From the NCBI GenBank assembly GCA_039029395.1, contig JBCCGG010000007.1:109780-173779 (forward strand): 64,000 bases of DNA, given 5' to 3'. Every line of letters begins with the position of its first letter. Position 1 is the first letter of the stretch. A model generated the notes under the pieces. It was not told where the DNA came from, did not search any database, and saw only the letters and a list, made by a program, of their open reading frames with translations. This DNA is from JBCCGG01 sp039029395. GTDB taxonomy: Bacteria > Pseudomonadota > Alphaproteobacteria > Kiloniellales > JAKSDN01. The position numbers and the translations under genes are program-made. Positions 41,201 through 49,066 of the stretch are shown here, piece after piece.

Positions 41201-43959
41201 GCGAGCGCATCACCTTCGAGCTGAACGGCCAGAGCGTCCAGGCGGAGCCGGACGAGACCATCTGGCAGGTTGCCCAGCGTCAGGGCGTCGAGATCCCCCA
41301 CCTTTGCTATGCGCCCGAGCCGGGTTATCGGCCGGACGGCAACTGCCGAGCCTGCATGGTGGAGGTCGAGGGCGAGCGGGTCTTGGCGGCGTCCTGCATC
41401 CGCAAGCCCACCGACGGCATGAAGGTGACCTCCGTCAGCGAGCGTGCCAAGAAATCCCGAGACCTGGTATTCGAGCTCTTGCTGGCCGACCAGCCGGCGC
41501 GCGAGCAAGCCCACGACCCCCAGTCCAAGTTCTGGCAGTGGGTCGACAAGATGGAGGTCGCCGACAGCCGCTTCGCCGCCCGCGCCAAGGCGGCGCCGGA
41601 TTCAAGCCACACGGCAATCGCGGTCAATCTGGACGCCTGCATCCACTGCAATCTTTGTGTCCGCGCCTGCCGGGAAGTTCAGGTCAACGACGTCATCGGC
41701 ATGGCCTACCGGGGCCACGGCGCCAAGATCATCTTCGACTTCGACGATCCCATGGGAGAGAGCACCTGCGTTGCCTGCGGCGAGTGCGTCCAAGCTTGTC
41801 CCACCGGCGCCCTGATGGAGGCCAACCTGCTCGACGAGCAAGGCGTGCGCCAAGAGTACGAGGACCGCTCGGTCGACACGCTGTGCCCCTATTGCGGGGT
41901 CGGCTGCCAGACCAAGGTGCACGTAAAGGACGACAAGATTCTTTACATCGACGGGCGCGACGGTCCGGCCAACCAGCAGCGGCTCTGCGTCAAGGGGCGC
42001 TTCGGGTTCGACTACATTTATCATGAAGACCGGCTGACCAAGCCGATGATCCGGCGCGAGGACGCACCCAAGGGCGCCGAGGACCAAGTGGATCCCTCCA
42101 ACCCCTGGACCCACTTCCGGGAGGCCAGTTGGGACGAGGCGCTCGACGTCGCCGCGGCGGGTTTGAAGAAGGTGCTTGAGCGCGACGGCTCGGGCGCGCT
42201 CGCCGGCTTCGGCTCGGCCAAGGGCTCCAACGAAGAGGCCTATCTGTTCCAGAAGCTGGTGCGGGTCGGCTTCGGCACCAACAACGTGGATCACTGCACG
42301 CGTCTGTGCCATGCCTCTTCGGTCGCGGCCCTGATGGAGGGCATCGGCTCGGGCGCGGTGACGGCACCCTTCAACGCCGCCGAGGATTCCGACTGCATTA
42401 TCGTGATCGGCGCCCGTCCCAACCAGAATCACCCTGTCGCCGCATCCTTCCTAAAGCAGGCGTCGCAATCCGGCGCAAAGCTGATCGTCATGGATCCGCG
42501 CAAACAGGGCCTGTCGCGCTATGCCGACTGGCATTTGCAGTTCAAGCCTGGCCAGGACGTGGCGCTCTTGAACGCCATGCTGCACGTGATCATCGATGAC
42601 GGGCTGTACGACGAGCAGTATGTCCAGGCGCTCACCGAAGGTTTCAACGAACTCAAGGCGCGCATCGCCGACTTTTCGCCCGAGGCGATGGAAGAGGTCT
42701 GCGGCATCCCGGCGGCGACGATTCGCGAGGTTGCACGGACCTACGCCACCTCGGAGCGCTCGATCATCTTCTGGGGCATGGGCATCTCTCAGTCGGTTCA
42801 CGGCACAGACAATGCCCGCTGCTTGATCGCCCTGGCACTTACGACCGGCCAGGTCGGCCGGCCGGGCACGGGTCTGCATCCCTTGCGCGGCCAGAACAAC
42901 GTTCAGGGCGCATCGGATGCGGGGCTCATCCCCATGGTCTACCCCGACTACCGCTCGGTCGAAGCAACGGAGGTGCGCGAGCAGATGGAGTCTTTCTGGG
43001 GCCGTCAGCTCGATCCCAAGAAAGGCCTGACCGTGGTCGAGATCGTCCATGCGATCTTGGACGACCAGATCAAGGCGATGTACATCATGGGCGAGAATCC
43101 GGCCATGTCCGACCCGGACGCGGCCCATGCCCGGGAAGCTCTGGCCAAGCTCGAGCACCTGGTGGTACAGGACATCTTCCTGACCGAGACCGCCTGGCAT
43201 GCCGACGTGGTGCTGCCGGCCTCGGCCCACGCCGAGAAGTGGGGCACCTTCACCAACACCAACCGGGAGGTCCAGATCGCCCGACCGGTGACAAGCCCGC
43301 CGGGCGAGGCGCGACAGGATTGGTGGCTGATCCAAGAAATTGCCAAGCGCCTGGGTCTCGATTGGGCCTACGGCCACCCGAGCGATGTTTTCGCCGAGAT
43401 GGCCGAAGTCATGCCGTCCCTGAAGAACATCACCTGGCAGCGCCTGGAGGCCGAGGACGCGGTCACCTATCCCTGCGACGCGCCCGACAAGCCGGGCAAC
43501 GAGATCCTGTTCGGCGAGCGCTTTCCGACCAAGAGCGGCCGGGGCAAGATCGTCCCGACCGACCTGGTGCCGCCGGACGAGCTGCCCGACCAGGACTACC
43601 CCATGGTGCTTTCCACCGGGCGCCTGCTCGAGCATTGGCACACAGGCGCCATGACCCGGCGCTCCGGTACGCTGGACGCGCTCGAGCCCGCGGCCATCGC
43701 TTGCCTCTCGCCAGGCGACCTCAAACGCATGGCGCTGGAGCCGGGCGCCGCGGTCTCGGTGACCACCCGGCGCGGCCAACTCACCCTTACGGTGCGGCGC
43801 GACCGGGACGTACCCGACGGCATGGTCTTTATCCCCTTCTGCTTTGCCGAGGCCGCAGCCAACATTCTGACCAACCCGCAACTGGATCCTTACGGCAAGA
43901 TCCCTGAGTTCAAGTTCTGCGCTGCCCGAGTCGAGCCGCTCCGCGAGGCCGCCGAATAA
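41197..43959 (+). CDS. fdsA: NAD-dependent formate dehydrogenase, catalytic alpha subunit (FdsA)
   Basis: 920-residue molybdenum- or tungsten-bis-MGD enzyme oxidising formate to CO2 in the cytoplasm. N-terminus: [2Fe-2S] domain with HLCYAPEPGYRPDGNCRACMVE, then a His/Cys-ligated cluster region, two ferredoxin-type [4Fe-4S] motifs (CIHCNLCVRACREVQ; CVACGECVQACPTGAL). The catalytic domain has CPYCGVGCQTKV for its own cluster and DHCTRLCHASSVAAL, where the second Cys is the probable metal ligand (Sec in E. coli FdhF). GGAGGAGCTGGG precedes the ATG. Followed 4 bp later by the ankyrin gene. Confidence 0.95.
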   Translation: MSERITFELNGQSVQAEPDETIWQVAQRQGVEIPHLCYAPEPGYRPDGNCRACMVEVEGERVLAASCIRKPTDGMKVTSVSERAKKSRDLVFELLLADQPAREQAHDPQSKFWQWVDKMEVADSRFAARAKAAPDSSHTAIAVNLDACIHCNLCVRACREVQVNDVIGMAYRGHGAKIIFDFDDPMGESTCVACGECVQACPTGALMEANLLDEQGVRQEYEDRSVDTLCPYCGVGCQTKVHVKDDKILYIDGRDGPANQQRLCVKGRFGFDYIYHEDRLTKPMIRREDAPKGAEDQVDPSNPWTHFREASWDEALDVAAAGLKKVLERDGSGALAGFGSAKGSNEEAYLFQKLVRVGFGTNNVDHCTRLCHASSVAALMEGIGSGAVTAPFNAAEDSDCIIVIGARPNQNHPVAASFLKQASQSGAKLIVMDPRKQGLSRYADWHLQFKPGQDVALLNAMLHVIIDDGLYDEQYVQALTEGFNELKARIADFSPEAMEEVCGIPAATIREVARTYATSERSIIFWGMGISQSVHGTDNARCLIALALTTGQVGRPGTGLHPLRGQNNVQGASDAGLIPMVYPDYRSVEATEVREQMESFWGRQLDPKKGLTVVEIVHAILDDQIKAMYIMGENPAMSDPDAAHAREALAKLEHLVVQDIFLTETAWHADVVLPASAHAEKWGTFTNTNREVQIARPVTSPPGEARQDWWLIQEIAKRLGLDWAYGHPSDVFAEMAEVMPSLKNITWQRLEAEDAVTYPCDAPDKPGNEILFGERFPTKSGRGKIVPTDLVPPDELPDQDYPMVLSTGRLLEHWHTGAMTRRSGTLDALEPAAIACLSPGDLKRMALEPGAAVSVTTRRGQLTLTVRRDRDVPDGMVFIPFCFAEAAANILTNPQLDPYGKIPEFKFCAARVEPLREAAE

Positions 43960-43963
43960 TCCG

Positions 43964-45124
43964 ATGCTGAGAACCGGCCTCGCGCTCCTACTGCTGTGGG
44001 CGCTGCCGGTCTTTGCTCAGGAGGCGCCCAGTCTCGCCGACCGGGCCCTGCTGCAGTCGGCGGCCGCCGGCTTACTGGAAGAATCTCGCTATGCTTTGGA
44101 GCAAGGCGCCGAGGTCGATGCGCGCGGGCCCGGCCGAGAGACGCCCCTGATTCTGGCGAGCGCCGCCGGCAACGCCGACTTGGCCAAGCTACTGTTGGAC
44201 TCCGGCGCCGACCCCGCGGCGGTCACGGACGACGGCTGGAGCGGGCTCCACGCCGCCGCCTACAACGGCGCGCACCAGGTCGCCGGCCATTTGATCGCCG
44301 CCGGCACGCCGCTCGAGCTGAGAGAGCGGGACTTCGGCAACACGGCCCTGCTACTGGCCGCCAGGCGCGGTAGCCACGGGGTCGTCGCGGCCCTGCTCGA
44401 CGCCGGCGCCGAAATCGAGGCGCGCGATGAGAGAAACGGCAACACAGCGCTGATCAATGCCGCCTTCGATCCGCTGGTCCTGACCACCCTGGCCGAGTTG
44501 ATCGGGCGGGGCGCCGACCTGGACGCCCGGGCAAGCGGCGATGGCCTGACCGCGCTGATGGCCGCGGTCAGCCGCGGCAACCTGCCGGGCGCTGAGCTAC
44601 TGGTCGCGTCCGGCGCACCGCTTGAGACCGCCAATCGCAACGGCTATCGGGCGCTTCATCTGGCGGCCAGCTTGGGCGATCTTCGCTTGATCGACCTGCT
44701 GCTCGAACGGGGCGCCGAAGTGGGGGCCGCCGCCCCGGACGGCGAAACGCCTCTTGGCGCCGCGGTCGGCAACGGCGAGTTGGCCGCCGTCCGTCGCCTG
44801 CTCGAGGCCGGCGCCGACCCGGCCAAGGCCGCCAAAAAGGGCCGCCCGCCCTTGCACCAAGCGGCCATCGGCGGTCACACGGCGGTCGCTCTGGCACTGC
44901 TATCGCGGGACGTCGATGTCAACCAACGCATGGCGGAAATCGGCAACACGGCGCTCATGCTGGCCGCAAACCGGGGCTTTCTGGACATCGTCGAGCTGTT
45001 GCTCGCCCACGGCGCCGACCCCAACCTGACCGCCGCCGACGGCTGGACCGCGCTCGAAGCCGCGGAAATGTTCGGCGATCCGGAGGTGATTGCCGTGCTG
45101 AAGGCAGCGGGCACGCGGGAGTGA
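43964..45124 (+). CDS. Exported ankyrin-repeat protein
   Basis: 386 residues. A signal peptide (GLALLLLWALPVFAQ) is followed by about ten ankyrin repeats running to the C-terminus, with repeated signatures such as ETPLILASAAGNADLAKLLLDSGAD, NTALLLAARRGSHGVVAALLDAGAE and NTALMLAANRGFLDIVELLLAHGAD. Predicted to be periplasmic, with a protein-binding surface. It starts 4 bp after fdsA and is probably co-transcribed, although FdsA is cytoplasmic; a link with the exported formate dehydrogenase encoded next to it on the other strand is conceivable. No known partner. Confidence 0.88.
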   Translation: MLRTGLALLLLWALPVFAQEAPSLADRALLQSAAAGLLEESRYALEQGAEVDARGPGRETPLILASAAGNADLAKLLLDSGADPAAVTDDGWSGLHAAAYNGAHQVAGHLIAAGTPLELRERDFGNTALLLAARRGSHGVVAALLDAGAEIEARDERNGNTALINAAFDPLVLTTLAELIGRGADLDARASGDGLTALMAAVSRGNLPGAELLVASGAPLETANRNGYRALHLAASLGDLRLIDLLLERGAEVGAAAPDGETPLGAAVGNGELAAVRRLLEAGADPAKAAKKGRPPLHQAAIGGHTAVALALLSRDVDVNQRMAEIGNTALMLAANRGFLDIVELLLAHGADPNLTAADGWTALEAAEMFGDPEVIAVLKAAGTRE

Positions 45125-45154
45125 GGCGCACAGCCGTCAACAAACCAATCACCT

Positions 45155-45193
45155 ACCAGTGTGAACCCTGTATTCCCACTGGTTGGTTTTCTT
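45155..45193 (+). terminator. Possible terminator of the fdsBA-ankyrin unit
   Basis: ACCAGTG (45155-45161) pairs with CACTGGT (45177-45183), with a 15-base loop, followed by TGGTTTTCTT. The loop is long, so this is a weak call. Confidence 0.4.
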
Positions 45194-45281
45194 AAACTGG
45201 TGACATTACAAAAGAAGTCTGACGGCAAGGCGCACGCCTTGTCGGCCATCCCCTGCACGAATCACAGGTGCGGCAGCAATT

Positions 45282-45428
45282 TCACTCGCCCTCGGCCTTC
45301 GGCTCCGAAAGGCGCACGTTGTCGCTCGCGTAGGTCTCGGCCGAGGAGCCGGGGAGCTGGTCCAGGGCAACCGCAGCTACGACCGCAATCACAACCGCGG
45401 CGGCGCATCCGCTTAGAAAGGCATACAT
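45282..45428 (-). CDS. Small single-span membrane protein of the formate dehydrogenase operon
   Basis: 48 residues. The N-terminal half is one hydrophobic helix (FLSGCAAAVVIAVVAAVALD), the C-terminal half is polar and ends in LSEPKAEGE. GGAGAG lies a few bases upstream of the ATG at 45428. It is 29 bp after the WD40-cytochrome c gene, on the same strand, so it is the last gene of the membrane formate dehydrogenase operon. A cysteine in the helix start is notable but not a canonical lipobox. Function unknown; a small helper subunit of the membrane complex is the natural guess. Confidence 0.7.
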   Translation of the reverse strand: MYAFLSGCAAAVVIAVVAAVALDQLPGSSAETYASDNVRLSEPKAEGE

Positions 45429-45457
45429 CTCATTGCTCTCCTCTCGGCAGTCTCGCT

Positions 45458-46774
45458 CTATGGCTCCTTGGGCCCGGTGATCTCTCGCAAATAGGAGATC
45501 AAATCGGCCCGGTCCTGGGCGTTCGGCATACGCTGGAGCGGCATTTTAGAGCCCGGGGTATAAACGTCCGGCCCTTCCGCGAAGAGCCGGTCGATGGTCT
45601 CGGCGTTCCAGATCACGTCGCTGTTCTTGAGCGCCTTGGAGTACTTGTAGCCATCCGCCGTGCCGGCGCGCCTGCCGAACAGACCGTGGAGCGGCGGCCC
45701 TGCCCGATTGCCGCCCTCGGGCCCCACCGTGTGGCAGACAGCGCACTTGGCGAAGAGCTTTGCGCCGGGCCGGTCCTGGGGCAGAGTCTCGGAGGCGGCG
45801 ATTGCCGCGCCGTTGGCCGCCACTTCCTTGCCGCTAGCCAGATCCCAAACCCGCACCAGCTCGTCCGAACCAGCCGACAGCAAGGTCGCGCTATCCGGCG
45901 TAAAGGCAAGCGACCAGACGGGCGCGTCATGGCCGTAAAAGGCGCGCAGGAAGCGGCCATCCTCCAAGTCCCAGAGATTGACCGTGCCGTCCCGGCCGCC
46001 GGACGCCGCCAAGCGGCCGTCAGGCGAGACCGCCACCGAGAACACCGGGCCTTCGTGGCCGCTCCAGGTCGCCAAAGTGTCGCCGGTCGCCACATCCCAA
46101 AGACGCACGCTTTCGTCCACGCTGGCCGAGACCAGGCGCTGCCCATCTGGCGTGAAAGCAACCCCGTTGACGGCAAACTCATGGCCCTCAAGGCTGCCGA
46201 CCAAGGTGCCGTCAGCGACTCGCCAAAGCTTCAGGGTGGCGTCGTAGCCAGCGCTCGCCAGAAGGCTGCCATCGGGCGAGAAGGCGACCCCGTTGACGTT
46301 GCTGGCGTGGCCTTTCAGCACGGCACCGGCGGAGCGGCTATCGAGATCCCACAGGCGTAGGGTGCGGTCCCAACCGGCCGAGGCGGCTATCCGCCCGTTA
46401 GGCGAGACGGCGAGCGCCGCGACCTTGCCTTGATGGCCTTCGAAGCTGTGCAGCACGGTACCGCTCGCCAAATCCCAGAGGCGCAGCGTGCCGTCATCGC
46501 TCGCCGACAATGCCTGGCCGTCGGGCAAAAAGGCCACGGCGTTGACCGCGCCCTCATGCTCGTTGAGCTCGCGCAAGGGCGCTTGGCGTTCCAGATCCCA
46601 CAGCATCACCGTGTAGTCGAAGCTGGCGCTCAAGGCCTGCCGGCCGTCGGGCGAAACCGCCACGCCCTTGACGAAGCCGCCGTGCCCGGCGAGCTCCGCG
46701 CTGGCGGGGTTGGGGGCCATGAGAAATCCGACCAAGAGCAGGGAAAAGAGGCCAATGCCGGACGAGCGCAGCAT
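45458..46774 (-). CDS. WD40 beta-propeller fused to a class I cytochrome c
   Basis: 438-residue exported protein. After a signal peptide (ending near NPASA) come seven WD40 repeats, each with GH...V..VA..PDG and LWDL-like ends (VMLWDL, LRLWDL twice, LKLWRV, VRLWDV, VNLWDL, VRVWDL), a complete seven-blade propeller to about residue 325. Then a c-type cytochrome: CAVCHTVGPEGGNRAGPPLHG supplies heme attachment and GSKMPLQRM the likely Met ligand. It lies between the cytochrome b subunit of formate dehydrogenase and a 48-residue membrane protein, so it probably carries electrons from, or docks onto, that complex. Confidence 0.9.
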   Translation of the reverse strand: MLRSSGIGLFSLLLVGFLMAPNPASAELAGHGGFVKGVAVSPDGRQALSASFDYTVMLWDLERQAPLRELNEHEGAVNAVAFLPDGQALSASDDGTLRLWDLASGTVLHSFEGHQGKVAALAVSPNGRIAASAGWDRTLRLWDLDSRSAGAVLKGHASNVNGVAFSPDGSLLASAGYDATLKLWRVADGTLVGSLEGHEFAVNGVAFTPDGQRLVSASVDESVRLWDVATGDTLATWSGHEGPVFSVAVSPDGRLAASGGRDGTVNLWDLEDGRFLRAFYGHDAPVWSLAFTPDSATLLSAGSDELVRVWDLASGKEVAANGAAIAASETLPQDRPGAKLFAKCAVCHTVGPEGGNRAGPPLHGLFGRRAGTADGYKYSKALKNSDVIWNAETIDRLFAEGPDVYTPGSKMPLQRMPNAQDRADLISYLREITGPKEP

Positions 46775-46829
46775 GCCAGTCCTCGGCTTTCGGCCTATTG
46801 CGCTGCGATGTGCCGGCCGGCCATAGGGC

Positions 46830-48011
46830 CTACTCCGCCGGCTGTTGGCTGTCGTGACGGCGCGCCGATGCGCCGAACTCGGGCAAGGGCTCGCCTTTAA
46901 GTTGGGCGACCCAGACGCTGTGGTGCTCGCGCGCCCAATTCTCGTCCACCTGGCCCGTGCCGACCGCGGCGAAGGCGCCTTCCATACCGAGCGAGCCGAT
47001 GTAGATGTGCGCCAGTATGATTGCGATCAACACCAGGGCAACCACCGTGTGCCAGAGCTGGGAGAGCTGCATCTCCTGCATCGGTGTCAGGTCGGTCGGC
47101 AAAGAGAAGCCGACCATGTTGAGCACCACGAAAGTGTCGTTAAAGAAGCTGAACTGGAAGGGAAACAAGAGCGCGACGCCCGACAGACCAAGTGACAAGC
47201 CACCCAGAATGACCGACCAAAAAATCACCTTTTGGCCGGCATTGAACTTCTTGGCCGGCGGATGGAGGCTCTTGGAGAGCATGCCGCCGCCCAAGGCGAT
47301 CCACTCCAGATCATACTTATTTGGCAGATTGTGCCGGACCCAGAGCACGAACATCAGCGCGACCCCGACCATGAAGGCGAAGGCCAGATAGTTGTGAGCC
47401 ATCTTGCCCCACAGCATGAAGCTGGCGTAGGCCTGGTGCAGGGCGCCGAAGTCGCCGCTGTCGCCTGCGTCTCCGAGCAAGTGGCGACCGTAGAGCATGA
47501 AGAGGCCGGTGATCGCCAGCACGATGAAGGAGCTCGCGGTCAGCCAATGGGCGAAGCGCTCCAGCCCGTTGAAGCGCTGAATCGTGCGTCCGCTCGGGCC
47601 GGCGTCGATGCGGATGCGGCCACGCAGGGCGAAGAACAGCGCGAGCAGGCCTAGCATGACCAGGAGGACCCAGATGCCGAAGGTGCTGATCGGGCCGTTG
47701 CGGATGGCGCGCCAGTTGTCGCCCTCCGACTGGATCATCTGTCCGGCCTGCTTGTCGGGGATCGAGACCATGCCCTGCTCGCCGTGGCGGATCGCCCGCC
47801 AAAAGTCGGCATCGCTGTTGGTGCCCAGGTGGCCGCCGGGCACGTTACCCTCGGTCGGCGCCTCGCTCTCGACAGCTCGGCCCTCGGTCTGGGCGCCGGC
47901 CGGGCCAGCAGCCATCAGCAGGCCGAACGCCAGCAGGCTCATGAAGAGCAGCGTGAGAAGGCCAGCCCGCGCCGGATCAAGCCTTGGAAAGGGTCGCGAC
48001 AAAGACATCAT
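46830..48011 (-). CDS. Formate dehydrogenase gamma subunit, cytochrome b556 type
   Basis: 393-residue membrane subunit that passes electrons from the periplasmic formate dehydrogenase into the membrane. An N-terminal signal-like helix and a periplasmic segment precede a further helix (GIWVLLVMLGLLALFFALRG), then the four-helix di-heme domain: RFNGLERFAHWLTASSFIVLAITG, FMLWGKMAHNYLAF and LSQLWHTVVALVLIAIILAHIYIG carry the His ligands. The N-terminal extension of ~150 residues is characteristic of alphaproteobacterial FdoI/FdhC types. GGGAGAGG precedes a double ATG at 48011. Confidence 0.93.
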   Translation of the reverse strand: MMSLSRPFPRLDPARAGLLTLLFMSLLAFGLLMAAGPAGAQTEGRAVESEAPTEGNVPGGHLGTNSDADFWRAIRHGEQGMVSIPDKQAGQMIQSEGDNWRAIRNGPISTFGIWVLLVMLGLLALFFALRGRIRIDAGPSGRTIQRFNGLERFAHWLTASSFIVLAITGLFMLYGRHLLGDAGDSGDFGALHQAYASFMLWGKMAHNYLAFAFMVGVALMFVLWVRHNLPNKYDLEWIALGGGMLSKSLHPPAKKFNAGQKVIFWSVILGGLSLGLSGVALLFPFQFSFFNDTFVVLNMVGFSLPTDLTPMQEMQLSQLWHTVVALVLIAIILAHIYIGSLGMEGAFAAVGTGQVDENWAREHHSVWVAQLKGEPLPEFGASARRHDSQQPAE

Positions 48012-48045
48012 GCTGCCTCTCCCAGCAGGGTGATACGGAACCATC

Positions 48046-48276
48046 TCAGCCGCCTTGGCGCATGGTGCGCTGGCGCAGCTGCTCGACCTCTTCCTCGGTC
48101 AGCGGGCGGTCCTTCTCGCCCAGATAGGTCCCCTTCTCATAACGCAAGATACGGCCTTGCTCGGAGTCGTCACAGGCCGAAAGCAAGACCGACAAGGGCA
48201 GGAGCAAGAGCAGGCCTCGCCTTGCGCGCGTCCTGCCGCCCGCGCTTTTCTCGTTGTGTGCCTTTGCAAAAGTCAT
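48046..48276 (-). CDS. Small lipoprotein of the formate dehydrogenase operon
   Basis: 76 residues. A basic start (KSAGGRTRARRG) leads into a hydrophobic helix with the lipobox LLSAC, so the mature part is a lipid-anchored peptide of about 42 residues (DDSEQGRILRYEKGTYLGEKD, then EEEVEQLRQRT). It lies between the iron-sulfur and cytochrome b subunit genes in the same orientation. Function unknown; its position suggests a subunit or assembly factor. The ATG at 48276 is preferred over an in-frame TTG 18 bp upstream. Confidence 0.75.
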   Translation of the reverse strand: MTFAKAHNEKSAGGRTRARRGLLLLLPLSVLLSACDDSEQGRILRYEKGTYLGEKDRPLTEEEVEQLRQRTMRQGG

Positions 48277-48385
48277 CAATGAAAATCCCGACAAAAAAAG
48301 CCCGGCCGTCGCTTTTCCGGGATATCTAAAATACCTTCCATGGGCGAAACCGATTGGGTTTCAAATGTGTTCGCCGGTCAACGCT

Positions 48386-48412
48386 GGGGGCGGCGGCTAT
48401 TGCGCCGCCCCC
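48386..48412 (-). promoter_or_regulatory. GC-rich intercistronic hairpin in the formate dehydrogenase operon
   Basis: GGGGGCGGCG (48386-48395) and CGCCGCCCCC (48403-48412) form a perfect 10-bp stem with a 7-base loop. It lies 45 bp after the iron-sulfur subunit stop. With no T-run, it likely acts as an mRNA stability or partial read-through element separating catalytic from membrane subunits. Confidence 0.6.
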
Positions 48413-48456
48413 GTCGTCGCGTTGCGTCCCGTCATCGGGACGTCTCTGGCGGTCCG

Positions 48457-49053
48457 TTAGGAACCTGACTTCTGCTCATAAGCCGTGCCCCAGCCCCAGG
48501 CACCCGAGCCGAAGCCACGACCGACAACGCGCTCGCGGTAGACATCGGACACCACGTCGCCGTCGCCGGCGAGCAGGGCCTTGGTCGCGCACATCTCGGC
48601 GCAGAGCGGCAGCTTGCCCTCGGCCAGACGATTGCGTCCATATTTCTGGAACTCGACCACGGAGTGATCTTCCTCCGGGCCGCCGCCACAGAACGTGCAT
48701 TTGTCCATCTTGCCGCGCGAGCCGTAGTTGCCGGCCTGCGGGTACTGCGGCGCCCCAAAAGGACAAGCATAGAAACAATAGCCGCAGCCGATGCACAGGT
48801 CCTTGGAGTGCAGCACGACACCTTCTTCGGTCTCGTAGAAGCAGTCGACCGGACAGACCGCCATGCAAGGCGCATCAGAGCAATGCATGCAGGCGACCGA
48901 GATCGAACGCTCGCCGGGCTTGCCGTCGTTGAGCGTGACGACCCGCCGACGGTTGACGCCCCAAGGGACCTCATGCTCGTTCTTGCACGCGGTGACGCAG
49001 GCGTTGCATTCGATGCAACGCTCGGCATCGCAAAGGAACTTCATACGTGCCAT
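48457..49053 (-). CDS. Formate dehydrogenase iron-sulfur (beta) subunit
   Basis: 198-residue four-cluster ferredoxin-like electron wire between catalytic subunit and cytochrome b. Cysteine groups are visible in order: CDAERCIECNACVTACK, CMHCSDAPCMAVCPVDCF, CIGCGYCFYACPFGA and CTFCGGG...LPLCAEMC. It is shorter than E. coli FdnH/FdoH and has no C-terminal membrane helix, so contact with the cytochrome b subunit must be through other surfaces. AGGAGACCC precedes the ATG. It starts 13 bp after the catalytic subunit gene. Confidence 0.94.
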   Translation of the reverse strand: MARMKFLCDAERCIECNACVTACKNEHEVPWGVNRRRVVTLNDGKPGERSISVACMHCSDAPCMAVCPVDCFYETEEGVVLHSKDLCIGCGYCFYACPFGAPQYPQAGNYGSRGKMDKCTFCGGGPEEDHSVVEFQKYGRNRLAEGKLPLCAEMCATKALLAGDGDVVSDVYRERVVGRGFGSGAWGWGTAYEQKSGS

Positions 49054-49066
49054 AGCTTGGGTCTCC

